Assembly (NCBI GenBank): GCA_030594205.1
Contig: JAUVFR010000006.1
Coordinates: 1 to 64,000, forward strand
Direction of reading: 5' to 3'
Source of the DNA: Methanobacteriota archaeon
Lineage (GTDB): Archaea; Thermoplasmatota; Thermoplasmata; RBG-16-68-12; JAJISG01
Length of the DNA: 64,000 nt
Numbering within the stretch: the stretch's first letter is position 1; each line of letters begins with the position of its first letter. The notes under the pieces are model-generated. The model saw nothing but the letters and a program-made list of their open reading frames with translations, was not told where the DNA came from and did not search any database. The translations under genes were made by a program, and so were the position numbers. Shown in pieces: positions 38,643 through 51,171 of this stretch.

Positions 38643-39634
38643 CTGCGCTCGAAGAGGCAGAAGTACCGGTCCAGGGAGCGGTGCACTCGGACCTTGTGCC
38701 ATTCGAGCATCGCAAAGTGACGTCGGCCCAGTTCGATGAGCTCCGGGTCGGGGAGGGCAATGGCCAAGCGCCCGCCTTTGCGGAGAACGCCATGAAACGC
38801 GCGGAACGCGCGCCGCAAGAGGTCCGGCAGGTCCTCCCCCCGCGTCGTGGCACCTCGACCGTAGGGTGGATCCGTGGCGATGGCGTCCGCTTGGTTCATC
38901 GTCGCGGAGACCTCCCCCACGTCGGTGGCATAGAGCTCCGCCTCCATTCTAAAGTGTCGCAGGTTCCGTCTGCACCCTTCGATGACATCCTGCCGCAGGT
39001 CTCCTCCGACGGGACGCGCTCCCACCAGGAAGGCCTCCATGAGAATCCCCCCCGTGCCGCAGAAGGGATCGAGGAGAATCTCCCCCGGGGCAACGCCCGT
39101 GAGGTTCACGAGGGCGCGGGCGAAACGCGGGTGCATGACCACGGGGCGGGCGAACGGTCGGTGTCGGGCGGTGCGAGTCTCAAATTCACCCCGATTCACC
39201 TCCGCGGAGACAGGGTAGAGAAAGGCCTGCCGCCCTCGGACCAGCCGCAGGTCCACCTCGGGAGTTTCCAGGTCGACGACGCCCGTGGTCGCGAGCAGCT
39301 CGCCGAGCCGGGACTCCAGGCTGCTCGGTGCGCCATCAAGATAATCGGCCACACGCAGCCGGAACCGCCTTCCCTGCAGGTCGAGGGACGGGAGTCGAGT
39401 CTGGATCTCCTCCAGCTCGCCCCACAACCAGGTCTTCCCCGCGGCCCGAGCGAAGGCGAGACGGGCAAGGAGCTTAGGGAGATCCACCTCCGATGGAAAG
39501 GCGGCGACCCGCGGCTCCACCCAGACCCCCCTCGGGCTGTGGCCCATGCCCCGGAGGACGGCAAGCACCTCGGCAATCGGGAGGTTGGGGTGCTCTCCCG
39601 AGAGCTCGACTACTGAGAGGCTCGTCTCAGGCAT
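38639..39634 (-). CDS. tRNA (guanine-N2) methyltransferase, THUMP/Trm-G10 type
   Basis: LLDPFCGTGGILMEAFLVGARPVGGDLR and ATDPPYGRGATTRGE motifs. Confidence 0.9.
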   Translation of the reverse strand: MPETSLSVVELSGEHPNLPIAEVLAVLRGMGHSPRGVWVEPRVAAFPSEVDLPKLLARLAFARAAGKTWLWGELEEIQTRLPSLDLQGRRFRLRVADYLDGAPSSLESRLGELLATTGVVDLETPEVDLRLVRGRQAFLYPVSAEVNRGEFETRTARHRPFARPVVMHPRFARALVNLTGVAPGEILLDPFCGTGGILMEAFLVGARPVGGDLRQDVIEGCRRNLRHFRMEAELYATDVGEVSATMNQADAIATDPPYGRGATTRGEDLPDLLRRAFRAFHGVLRKGGRLAIALPDPELIELGRRHFAMLEWHKVRVHRSLDRYFCLFERS

Positions 39635-39769
39635 CCCGTTCCCTCACGCCCACCGACTCAACGAATCCAACGGCCAGAGGTGGATGCGAGTATTAAGGAG
39701 AAGGGACCGGCAAGGGCCGGACCCACACCGAAAAGCCCTTAGGGGGCCCAGATTCATGGATCGGACGGC

Positions 39770-40258
39770 ATGTCTTCGGCTAAGCGGGAGGGCACCTTCG
39801 AAGAATTTCCCGCGTACGTCGTCCGCGACTTCCAGCCCGAGGACGTAGCGGAACTCAAGGCTCTGACCCACACGGCCCTGGGAGAGGACTACCCCCGGTC
39901 CCTCTTCCTTGACATCCACGGCTGGTGGCCCGAGGGCTTCATTGTGACGTCCTGGCGAGACGAAGTCATTGCCTTCATAGCCGGCCTCGTCTCGTCTCCC
40001 GGCAAAGCCCGGATACTCATGCTTGCGGTCCGGGAGGACCTTCGGAGTCGAGGCATCGGCACGGCCCTCATGAAGGAGTTCACCCGTCGGTGCCGCCTCC
40101 GAGGACTGCGTTCGATCGAACTCGAGGTCCGGAACAGCAACCCGCGGGCCATGGAGTTCTACAAGCGGCTGGGCTACACCGTGCGGTACCTCCTCCCGCG
40201 CTTCTACACCGACGGGGAGGACGGGTACAAGTTGTGGAGACCCCTCCCCAAGGAGTAG
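39770..40258 (+). CDS. GNAT family N-acetyltransferase (RimI-like)
   Basis: LAVREDLRSRGIGTALMKEFTRRCRLRGLRSIELEVRNSNPRAMEFYKRLGYTVRYLLPRFYTDGEDGYKLWRPL. Confidence 0.92.
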   Translation: MSSAKREGTFEEFPAYVVRDFQPEDVAELKALTHTALGEDYPRSLFLDIHGWWPEGFIVTSWRDEVIAFIAGLVSSPGKARILMLAVREDLRSRGIGTALMKEFTRRCRLRGLRSIELEVRNSNPRAMEFYKRLGYTVRYLLPRFYTDGEDGYKLWRPLPKE

Positions 40259-40306
40259 GACACGCCTCGTATCCTTGTAGGGCCCGCTCCTTCTCCCCAC
40301 CGTCCG

Positions 40307-40748
40307 ATGGACGCGATCAGCGCTGAGGAAGTGATGCGTCACGCGCCCGACGCCTCCCGGGACTTGGATTCTCATCTCCGGGTCGGCGTGCTGAGCCTTC
40401 CCGGGGTGGAGGAGGCGTGCTTCGGGGACGGAGGGGGGAACCTACTTCGTGGCCTTCTCCTTCGACGACGACCTCGTCCTTCGAGCCCATATGGAGAATC
40501 CGCTGCGTGTTGCGCTCGAGATGTCGGAGGGGGTAGCGCAGACGTTCCTAAACCGCCCCGACCTGGCGCGCACCGAGTTTCGACCCCCGGGCGAGAGCGA
40601 CCCGCGCCCCCTCGGAGAAATCATTGAGGCAGCCCGAGAAGCGACGGGCGGTTCGATCGCCATCGATCTCGTCGTCACTTCCCAAGAAGACCTCCGGGCT
40701 GCGGTTCGACTAGGTCACGCCAGGTACGACGTCTTGATGGCCGGCTGA
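40307..40748 (+). pseudogene. Hypothetical protein gene with apparent +1 frameshift at a G6 tract
   Basis: MDAISAEEVMRHAPDASRDLDSHLRVGVLSLPGVEEACFGDGG in one frame is continued by GTYFVAFSFDDDLVLRAHMENPLRVALEM... in another; switch at GAGGGGGGAACC (about 40431-40441). Confidence 0.65.
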
Positions 40749-40765
40749 GGACACCCAGCCTCCCC

Positions 40766-42241
40766 CTACCCGATGTACCGCTCGTCGTCTGACTCGTGGT
40801 AGTTCCAGTACTGGTAGGGCGCAGTCGCCCGCTGGGCCTCGGTAAGGTCCCTGGATAGGCCCCCCTCGTAGGAGCCGTACCGCTCCTTGATCTGCTCCTC
40901 CACGGTGCGGGCAATCTTCACGGCCCGGGCGATGTGGGACGCCTCGATACGATCCCCGCTCTCGTTCACGACCAGGTCCCCGGCGGACCGGATTAGGCCG
41001 CCCATCTCCCGAAGCCGTAGAGTCAGGGAGCCGCTCTTCCCCTCCTGCTCCTTCGCCCGGCGGCGCGACTCTTTGATGATCGCCTCCACGGCCTCCTTGG
41101 AGGCGTGAGGGATCCGTCGGTCCATCGCGATCTCCTGGGCCACGAACTGGGCCATCTTCGCCCGATTTGTCTCGTTGTCGGGCATGGTGGTCTCCACGAG
41201 GACCTCGTAGCCGGATCCGACGATCCGGGAGCGGAGCGGGGAGAGGACGTAAGGGAGATCTTGGATGTTGCAGGCCGCGACGAAAATGAAGTCACACGGA
41301 ACCGCATCCACACGTACGCTTGCCCCCGCGCTCTGCGGGTTCCGGCCGCTAATGGGGAACCGCTTCTCCTGCATGGCCGTGAGGATGTAACGCTGCAGAG
41401 GGCCGAGTTGCTGCAGCTCGTCGATGAACAGGACCCCTTCGTGGGATTCATGAATCGCTCCGGCGACAACACGCACGTAGGGCTCGGTCCCTAGCTGCGG
41501 ATGTCCGCCGTAGGGGTCGTGTTTCACGTCCCCTAGGAGTTCCGTCTCGCTGGCCCCCGTGGCCAGGAGGAACGGGTGGCGCTCCAGGGGGACCAACACC
41601 TTGTGGGGGCTCTCCTTCTCAATCTTCCGCCGCTTCTCCAGTGCCTTCTGGTCGAGGACCTTGACGAGTTCGCCCGCCCGCTCGTAGACCACGACCTCCT
41701 CCTTCCCGAACTGCTTCCGGGTCGTGGTGACGCGGTCCTTCTGGCTCATCTGTCCCAGGGTCACCTCCATAATCCCGCTGAGCAGGTCTCCGAAGGGGTT
41801 CCCCATGTTCTGCACGGCCGCCTTGGGCCGGGAACACCCGGGGCACACCGCGTCGGAGGGGGGGGAGTAGTGACCGCAATGGACGCACCGATACCGGAGG
41901 CGCTCCGCCACGCTGATGGGGACCTCCTCCGGGTCAATGAGTTCGCCCTCCGCCCCCTTGAGAGCCGACACCTCCCTGAGGGCCTCCTCGCGCCCCTTGA
42001 CTTCCACAAGGGGCCTCTCGGGGCTCTCCGGATTGTGGACGACCCGTATCTCCTCGTTGGGTGGAGAAAGGTGAAGCGCGAGTGCCTGGGCGATCATGGA
42101 CTTGCCCGTGCCAGGCGGCCCCACGAGGAGGAGGTGACGACGCTGTTTGGCCGCGATGCGCGCGAGACCGACCGCTTCGTCCTGCCCAACCACCCGATTC
42201 AGGGGGTCGGGAGGAATCAGGACGTCCTCGGTGGTCTCCAT
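40766..42241 (-). CDS. Lon-like AAA+ ATPase lacking the Lon protease domain, with zinc-ribbon insertion
   Basis: Co-linear with LonB across the AAA+ module (GPPGTGKS; VLFIDEL; VPCDFIFVAACN; LTLRLREMGGLIRSAGD) but ends before the protease domain; CVHC-x10-CPGC where LonB has its TM pair. Confidence 0.9.
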   Translation of the reverse strand: METTEDVLIPPDPLNRVVGQDEAVGLARIAAKQRRHLLLVGPPGTGKSMIAQALALHLSPPNEEIRVVHNPESPERPLVEVKGREEALREVSALKGAEGELIDPEEVPISVAERLRYRCVHCGHYSPPSDAVCPGCSRPKAAVQNMGNPFGDLLSGIMEVTLGQMSQKDRVTTTRKQFGKEEVVVYERAGELVKVLDQKALEKRRKIEKESPHKVLVPLERHPFLLATGASETELLGDVKHDPYGGHPQLGTEPYVRVVAGAIHESHEGVLFIDELQQLGPLQRYILTAMQEKRFPISGRNPQSAGASVRVDAVPCDFIFVAACNIQDLPYVLSPLRSRIVGSGYEVLVETTMPDNETNRAKMAQFVAQEIAMDRRIPHASKEAVEAIIKESRRRAKEQEGKSGSLTLRLREMGGLIRSAGDLVVNESGDRIEASHIARAVKIARTVEEQIKERYGSYEGGLSRDLTEAQRATAPYQYWNYHESDDERYIG

Positions 42242-42301
42242 CTCCTCCCAGGAGAAGCCCTTTTGGGCGTCCAGGATGCCCTTGGAGACGATAGGAGCAC
42301 C

Positions 42302-43603
42302 TCACTTCACGGCGAGATCGTCCGCGGTATAGACGCGAACGCCCTCTGGCCGCTGTTCGATGCTGCCTTCCTTGACCCCTATAACCATCTCCATGCCGTT
42401 ATCGCTCGCGATATCGAGGATGCGCTGGGTGATGATGCCGTCGAAGACGAGAACCTTGACGCCCTTCCCCTCCTTCTTCATGAGGTTCACGAGGTCGCGG
42501 ACGGCGACCTCTTTGGGTTTCGCCTTCCCACCCTTGATGATCTGCGCCTTTGTGGTTCCTCGGAGGGATCGGAGAATCTCCTGGTACTCCTGAAGATCCT
42601 CAGGAACGCTGACCTCGGGCTCCGGAGCGCGAACCTTCTTGGGCGGAACCTTCTTGGGCGGAACCCTCTTGGGCGGAGCCCTCTCGGCGGGGCGCCCCGT
42701 CACCCGCGCTTCCTTCGCTGGTCTCGCCGGCCTCTGAGCCGACTTCGCCTTGCGAGGCCCTCGGCTGGGTCCAAGGCCAAACATATCGACGAACTGCTCT
42801 GCGGGCATCTTGTTCCGTAAGGCCTTCATGATCTGCTTCTGGGTCAGCTCCTCGACCTCCCGGCCGCGAGGAGCCTTTGCGACGAAGTCCACCTCCGCCA
42901 CCTGGAGGAGTTCCTTGAGGATGAGGTCCCCGCCCCGGTCGCCGTCGACGAAGGCGGTCACGACCTTCTCCTTGGACAGGTTCGTGATGGCGGAGGGAAT
43001 GTGGGTGCCTTCTGCCGCGATGGCGTTCTTGATGCCGACCTTGAGGAGGTTCAACACGTCCGACCGGCCCTCGACCACGATGATGGCGTCGGTGTCCTCC
43101 ACGTTCGGACCCGCAGGCAGCTTGTCAGGCCCATGGCTGACGATCTCCGCTACCTGGACGGCCTGGCGGACCTCCTCCTTCAGGTCGACGCTGGTCGCCT
43201 TGGAGCCCGCGAGCATCTCCGAGAGAATCTCCTTCGCCCGATCGACGACCTGGGTCCGCTTCGTGATGCGGACGTCATCCACGCCTTCCACGCTCACTGT
43301 CGCCCGACAAGGGCCGATGCGCTCGATGGTCTCCAAGCCCGCGGCCAGGATGGAGGTCTCCACCTGGTCCAAGCTGGAAGGGATGAGAATCGATCCATCC
43401 GTCATTCCCTTCTTCGAGACGACATCCACTTCGATTCGGCCGATGCGGCCGCTCTTCTGTAAGTCCCGGAGATCCAGCTCCTCGCCGAGGAGCCCTTCCG
43501 TTTGTCCGAATACTGCGCCGATGACGTCGGGTTTTTCCACGACCCCCTCGGCCTCCAACTTTGCGCGAATCTGATACTTTGTCGTACTAGGATCTACTGC
43601 CAT
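42302..43603 (-). CDS. dnaG: Archaeal DnaG-type primase
   Basis: Archaeal DnaG N-terminus and Toprim motifs (AIIVVEGRSDVLNLLKVGIKNAIAAEGT; VTAFVDGDRGGDLILKEL). Confidence 0.95.
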   Translation of the reverse strand: MAVDPSTTKYQIRAKLEAEGVVEKPDVIGAVFGQTEGLLGEELDLRDLQKSGRIGRIEVDVVSKKGMTDGSILIPSSLDQVETSILAAGLETIERIGPCRATVSVEGVDDVRITKRTQVVDRAKEILSEMLAGSKATSVDLKEEVRQAVQVAEIVSHGPDKLPAGPNVEDTDAIIVVEGRSDVLNLLKVGIKNAIAAEGTHIPSAITNLSKEKVVTAFVDGDRGGDLILKELLQVAEVDFVAKAPRGREVEELTQKQIMKALRNKMPAEQFVDMFGLGPSRGPRKAKSAQRPARPAKEARVTGRPAERAPPKRVPPKKVPPKKVRAPEPEVSVPEDLQEYQEILRSLRGTTKAQIIKGGKAKPKEVAVRDLVNLMKKEGKGVKVLVFDGIITQRILDIASDNGMEMVIGVKEGSIEQRPEGVRVYTADDLAVK

Positions 43604-43791
43604 GCTGTCACCTCTTTGGCAGCATTACGCCTCTGATTACCTTGCTCCCAGGCTCGCCGACACTTTCGGCGGGGAAGGGGGATAGGGTGATATTGAGGGT
43701 GATGCCCTGTGCAAATTCAACTCGATCCCGGTGTATTTATATTTTCCGGAATGAAAATCTGGGCGGACCTGACAGGACGGCGCCTCGCGCT

Positions 43792-44182
43792 TTAGCTCGG
43801 TCGGATCCGAGCGACCAGTCGGCGGAGGCCCTCCACGTCCTTGACTTCCTTCCTGCAGAGACGCGCCAGACGCGCCCGGATCTCTGTGTTCGCCCGGACG
43901 TCGTTGGCCGCGAGGCCCTCGCGGAGAAGGCGAGAGAGCTGTCCGCCGCGACGGTCCCAGTCCGTGAGGATGATGACATGGTCATGCTCCTCCGCCAGGG
44001 TTTCGCAGAGACGGAAGACCGTCGTCCCCCCGTGGACGCGCACCAGGATTCCCTGAACGCCCAGTCTACGTAGCGCCTCGCGGTCCTTCTTCCCCTCGAC
44101 GATGACGGGCATTTCCAGGCTAAGCTCGCAGAGCTCGCCCAGCGTTTCGAGAATCTCACGGTCCCTCTCCTCGAGATTCATG
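43792..44182 (-). CDS. Toprim-domain protein
   Basis: MPVIVEGKKDREALRRLGVQG...VIILTDWDRRGGQLSRLLREGL; start uncertain. Confidence 0.85.
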
Positions 44183-44290
44183 TCCAACTCCGGATGGAGC
44201 GAGGTCGCCCCGCAGGGTTCCAGTTCCCGACACGGCTTAACCTTCACCCTTCATCATCACCCTCAAATAAGGACCGTCGGATGTTCCACC

Positions 44291-44923
44291 GTGGCGGGGG
44301 ACGAAATCGGCCTGGAACAGGTACTCCAGGTCTACCGCGGAGAGAGCCGGCGCAAGGGTCTCACGACCCTGGAGCCCGACTTCTGGGAGCGGGTCCAGGC
44401 CTACGTTGCGGGCCTCGAGGCCGACCTGGCCCAGGAAACCGCCCGAGACCCCAACTCCGCGAAGGCGGCCCTCTTACGGGACGAGCTCAAGAAGGTCCTC
44501 AAACGCCGTGAACAGATCTGGCAGTATCGGGGCCGGAAGATGGCCCTCATGGCCTGGAGCGCCGCGGCGGGGGCGACCACCGACACCGGCGTGCTTACCC
44601 CTTTGGAAGCAGAGAGCTTCGAGGAACTCATGGTCGTCCTGGACGCCAGCCGGAGGAGGGTCTTCGGGAAAGGGGAAGTGGGGCCCGCTAAGGCGCCTCC
44701 TCAGCCCGCGAAGGCCAAGGCCGACAACCCCGCGCCGAAGCAAGCCCCCACGCACCCGGCCAAGGATCAGGTCCTCCTCCGAATCCTCGAAGACGTCCCA
44801 CCCTTCGTCGGCCTCGACGTGACCTACCGCCTTCGGAAGCAGGACGTGGTGAGCCTGCCCCCCGACCTGGCCCAGGTCCTGACGGAGAAGGGCACGGCGG
44901 AGGAAATCCACCCCAAGATCTAG
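44291..44923 (+). CDS. GINS complex subunit Gins51-like
   Basis: N-terminal helical A-domain, Pro/Ala linker and C-terminal B-domain (DVPPFVGLDVTYRLRKQDVVSLPPDLAQVLTEKGTAEEI); GTG start at 44291. Confidence 0.85.
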   Translation: MAGDEIGLEQVLQVYRGESRRKGLTTLEPDFWERVQAYVAGLEADLAQETARDPNSAKAALLRDELKKVLKRREQIWQYRGRKMALMAWSAAAGATTDTGVLTPLEAESFEELMVVLDASRRRVFGKGEVGPAKAPPQPAKAKADNPAPKQAPTHPAKDQVLLRILEDVPPFVGLDVTYRLRKQDVVSLPPDLAQVLTEKGTAEEIHPKI

Positions 44924-44942
44924 CCTCGGAGCCGCGGGACAA

Positions 44943-44951
44943 CCCTTATAA
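44943..44951 (+). promoter_or_regulatory. Putative rRNA promoter TATA box (CCTTATAAAG)
   Basis: TATA-like element upstream of the 23S precursor, after the Gins51 stop. Confidence 0.5.
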
Positions 44952-45115
44952 AGACGCCATCCCATTGTAGATGGACTCTTCAACGGGGGGCTCTGCCCGC
45001 GACTTGGCATCCCTGAGTTGATGTTGAGGAGCGCGGGTGCACTCGATGAGGACGCCTCATCGGGGAAGGGTCGAGACGCTGGAGGGGCTTCGCCTCGCTT
45101 GCACAGCGGTCCGTG

Positions 45116-45156
45116 AGGCGGTCATACGCAACCTGGACGTTAGTCAGGCCAGTAAG
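45116..45156 (+). other. 5' strand of 23S pre-rRNA processing stem
   Basis: AGGCGGTCATACGCAACCTGGACGTTAGTCAGGCCAGTAAG pairs with 48350-48390 over about 30 bp, with a bulged internal section. Confidence 0.85.
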
Positions 45157-48349
<3,193 letters not shown>

Positions 48350-48390
48350 CTTGCTGGTCTGGCCGTTCATCAGGTCGCGTATGGTCGTCT
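48350..48390 (+). other. 3' strand of 23S pre-rRNA processing stem
   Basis: CTTGCTGGTCTGGCCGTTCATCAGGTCGCGTATGGTCGTCT complements 45116-45156. Confidence 0.85.
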
Positions 48391-48456
48391 CTGCACCTCC
48401 CACTTCGTTTTCGATCGGCCCGAAGCTTCAAGCCGCTCACCCGGCTTCTTCCGTCC

Positions 48457-49728
48457 GTGAGAGGGGCTCGGAATCTCGCCCCCGGAGGCCGCGAGCGGCG
48501 GGTCGAAGTGGATTGCCCCGTGTGCGTCGGGGACTGGAAGCGATGTCGCTTCGCCACCTGCCCGAAGTTACGGGGGGTCCGGGAGTGGACCCGGGAGGCC
48601 CAACGACACCAGGGCACGAGCCTCTATGGGGCCACGCCCCCCGCTGCTTTCGTGGGGCAGTGGGGCTACCCCCGCGTCCTGGTCGGACCTCTCCTTCCTC
48701 CGACGGATGTCGATGTCTCCCTCATGGACGCCGAGGAACGGTGGTTGGGACTGCCGCTGCAGGAGATCCTTCGACTGCGGATGTCCATGGTCCGGGGGAA
48801 GCGCCCGCAACGAGTCGAGGTCGCCGCCCCGGACGACAGGCCACTGGAGGCACTCCAAGAGGTCGCCATGGCCTCGGATCCGGTGTACGCAGAGATGGAA
48901 TTAACGAAGCGGCCGAACCTGGACATCTACTTCTCACCCCGCGGGAAGCCCATGGGGCCTTCGGCCCCCTTCGAGTCCTTCGAACTTGCAGAGAACCCCA
49001 CGGTTCCGCGCAGGGTCGACTACATCGTCTCCGACGGCGACCTGCGAGCGGGGCCCGGGACGTGGGACCTGTACGAGCACGGCATTGGGCAACGGCACTT
49101 GACCCGCCTCCTGAGCGTCGGTCTCCTTGGACAGACACGGCATCGACGACTTGTGCCAACGGAGTGGAGCATCACCGCCATCGATGACATCGTCGGGAAG
49201 CACCTCCGGGACCGGGTCCGGTACCATCCCGAGCTGGGGGAGGTTCACCTGTACGGCGCGGGAGCGGTGGCGAACAACGTTCAGATTCTCCTACTCCCCG
49301 GACCCTGGATGTTCGAGGCGCTGGAAGGTTGGGAGGGACATCCGGCGGGCCCCGCGTCCGACTTTGAGCGGGCTTGGGGACGAAAGGACTACCCCACGAA
49401 CTTGGTCGGAGCGTACCACGCCTCTCGCCTTCCGGTCCTCGAGCACCTGGATACCATTCGGAGACAGGCCATCGCCCTGGTCTTCCTGGAGGTCTACCGG
49501 GAGTGGATCCCGCTTGGAGTGTGGCGGTTCCGGGAGGTGGCCCGGGAAGCCTTTCGACGGCGGGGGCGGCGGTTTTCGAGCCTGGATGAGGCCCTGGAGG
49601 TCCTCCGAGGCCGTCTCCGGATTCCCCTGGACCGGTGGCTTCAGAAGAGCACTCTCTACTCCTTCTACCGGAACCAGCGCCGGCTGGAGGACTTCGTGGA
49701 ACCGTCGTCGGCGAGAAGCCATTATTAG
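48457..49728 (+). CDS. nreA: NreA-like archaeal DNA repair protein
   Basis: 423 aa; N-terminal Cys cluster (CPVCVGDWKRCRFATCPKL), GTSLYGATPPAAFVGQWGYPRVLVGPLLPP, PTEWSITAIDDIVGKHL. Confidence 0.9.
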   Translation: MRGARNLAPGGRERRVEVDCPVCVGDWKRCRFATCPKLRGVREWTREAQRHQGTSLYGATPPAAFVGQWGYPRVLVGPLLPPTDVDVSLMDAEERWLGLPLQEILRLRMSMVRGKRPQRVEVAAPDDRPLEALQEVAMASDPVYAEMELTKRPNLDIYFSPRGKPMGPSAPFESFELAENPTVPRRVDYIVSDGDLRAGPGTWDLYEHGIGQRHLTRLLSVGLLGQTRHRRLVPTEWSITAIDDIVGKHLRDRVRYHPELGEVHLYGAGAVANNVQILLLPGPWMFEALEGWEGHPAGPASDFERAWGRKDYPTNLVGAYHASRLPVLEHLDTIRRQAIALVFLEVYREWIPLGVWRFREVAREAFRRRGRRFSSLDEALEVLRGRLRIPLDRWLQKSTLYSFYRNQRRLEDFVEPSSARSHY

Positions 49729-49756
49729 CCGTCCCCTTTCTGCCTCGGGGAGTGGT

Positions 49757-49870
49757 ATGGACTTCGAGGCCTATCGCGATGAGTTTCCCATCTTTGAGAC
49801 GAAGGACTACCTGAACACGTGCTCTCTGGGACGAGGCGAATGCGGATCCGCCCGACCACCCTCGGCTTAG
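49757..49870 (+). pseudogene. N-terminal remnant of a class V aminotransferase-like gene
   Basis: MDFEAYRDEFPIFETKDYLNTCSLG resembles the start of a class V aminotransferase; then GECGSARPPSA* with no further homology. Confidence 0.5.
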
Positions 49871-50438
49871 TGGTCGTCCTCTTCGCCTTCATTTTCACCG
49901 TAGCCATCTCCGGCTTCCTCTTCTGGTTCCTGGGCGGCCTCCTGTTCCGGCCCGAAGGCGGAATCGCTCTCGTGGAGGCGGTTCGACCCTCGGCATTCCC
50001 GTCTGCCCATCATCAAGGGGGGCTTGTCCTCGATGGCCTCCTCGGGGGCCCCGGTGTTCCCGATGCGGCCGCCCTCGGCCCTACAGTCCTTGTGCTGGCC
50101 CCTGACGATCTGGGCCACGCGACGTCTCTATCCGGACGTCCTTGAACGGGATAGGGGAACTGGCATCGCGTCGGCCAGCGATATGCCTCTTGTGCCGTCC
50201 CTGAATAGGGAGTTAGGGCAACGTGAGATTGACACCCACCAGATCGCGGTCCTTCCGGGTGGGCACGCCTTCGTGGTGACGAACGACCAAGAGCTCTGCG
50301 AGTCCACCGATGGGGGCGCGACCTGGACACAAGTCGGGGCGGACTTCCCTCCGCATCTGGTGCCTCCTCGCGCTCTCGAAGGATTGAGGAATTTCCGGAG
50401 CGGCTTTACCCTAAATAGCGAGAGCCAGATGAGCTATC

Positions 50439-51101
50439 ATGGCACTGCCTCTGACGCTCTTCGTGGACATCCACGAGCCGGAGGAAATTCAGGCTCACAT
50501 AGAGGAGGCCGGGGTTCCCGTCGAGCGCAAGACCCTCGCTCCCGGAGACTACATCGTGGGAGAGGTGGGCGTGGAGCGCAAGACCATCCAGGATTTCTTC
50601 TCCTCCATCGTCAACAAACGGCTCTGGGAACAGGTTTCCCGCCTTCGCGAGACCTATCCTCGGCCCCTCGTGGTGGTCGAAGGGGATCTGGCTCTCGTGG
50701 ACGAGTATAGCAATCCCAAGGTGTTCTGGGGCGCGTTCCTGGCCCTCCACTTCGAGGAAGGGGTGCCCGTTCTCTTCGCGCCGAACTACCGCCACACGGC
50801 CCTCCTGCTGGAAACCCTCTACCAGCAGCAACTAAAGGCGCCCATAACCTTCAGCCTCCGCCACAAGCCCAAGCTTCTCAGTCTCCCCCAGCAACAGGAG
50901 TTCGCGGTCCAGGGCCTCCCGAACATCGGGGACACCCTGTCGAAAGCCCTCCTGGAACGCTGCGGGTCCGTGCGAGGGGTCATGACCGCCTCCGAGGGGG
51001 ACCTCTTGAAAGTGCCAATGATCGGCCCGAAGAAGGCCCTCCGCGTTGCGGAGCTGCTGGACGCCCCCTACGAGGGAGAGCAGCGGAAGATCGAAGATTA
51101 G
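50439..51101 (+). CDS. XPF/ERCC4-type structure-specific nuclease (short form)
   Basis: FVDIHEPEEI...GDYIVGEVGVERKTIQDFFSSI nuclease motif plus C-terminal HhH (LPNIGDTLSKALLERCGSVRGV...VPMIGPKKALRVAELLD). Confidence 0.92.
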   Translation: MALPLTLFVDIHEPEEIQAHIEEAGVPVERKTLAPGDYIVGEVGVERKTIQDFFSSIVNKRLWEQVSRLRETYPRPLVVVEGDLALVDEYSNPKVFWGAFLALHFEEGVPVLFAPNYRHTALLLETLYQQQLKAPITFSLRHKPKLLSLPQQQEFAVQGLPNIGDTLSKALLERCGSVRGVMTASEGDLLKVPMIGPKKALRVAELLDAPYEGEQRKIED

Positions 51102-51171
51102 GGGAAGAGTCTAGATAGGTGAGCTTGGAGCCTCGGTCTCCCGCCTTGTCCTTGCGGGGCTGGCGGGGCCA

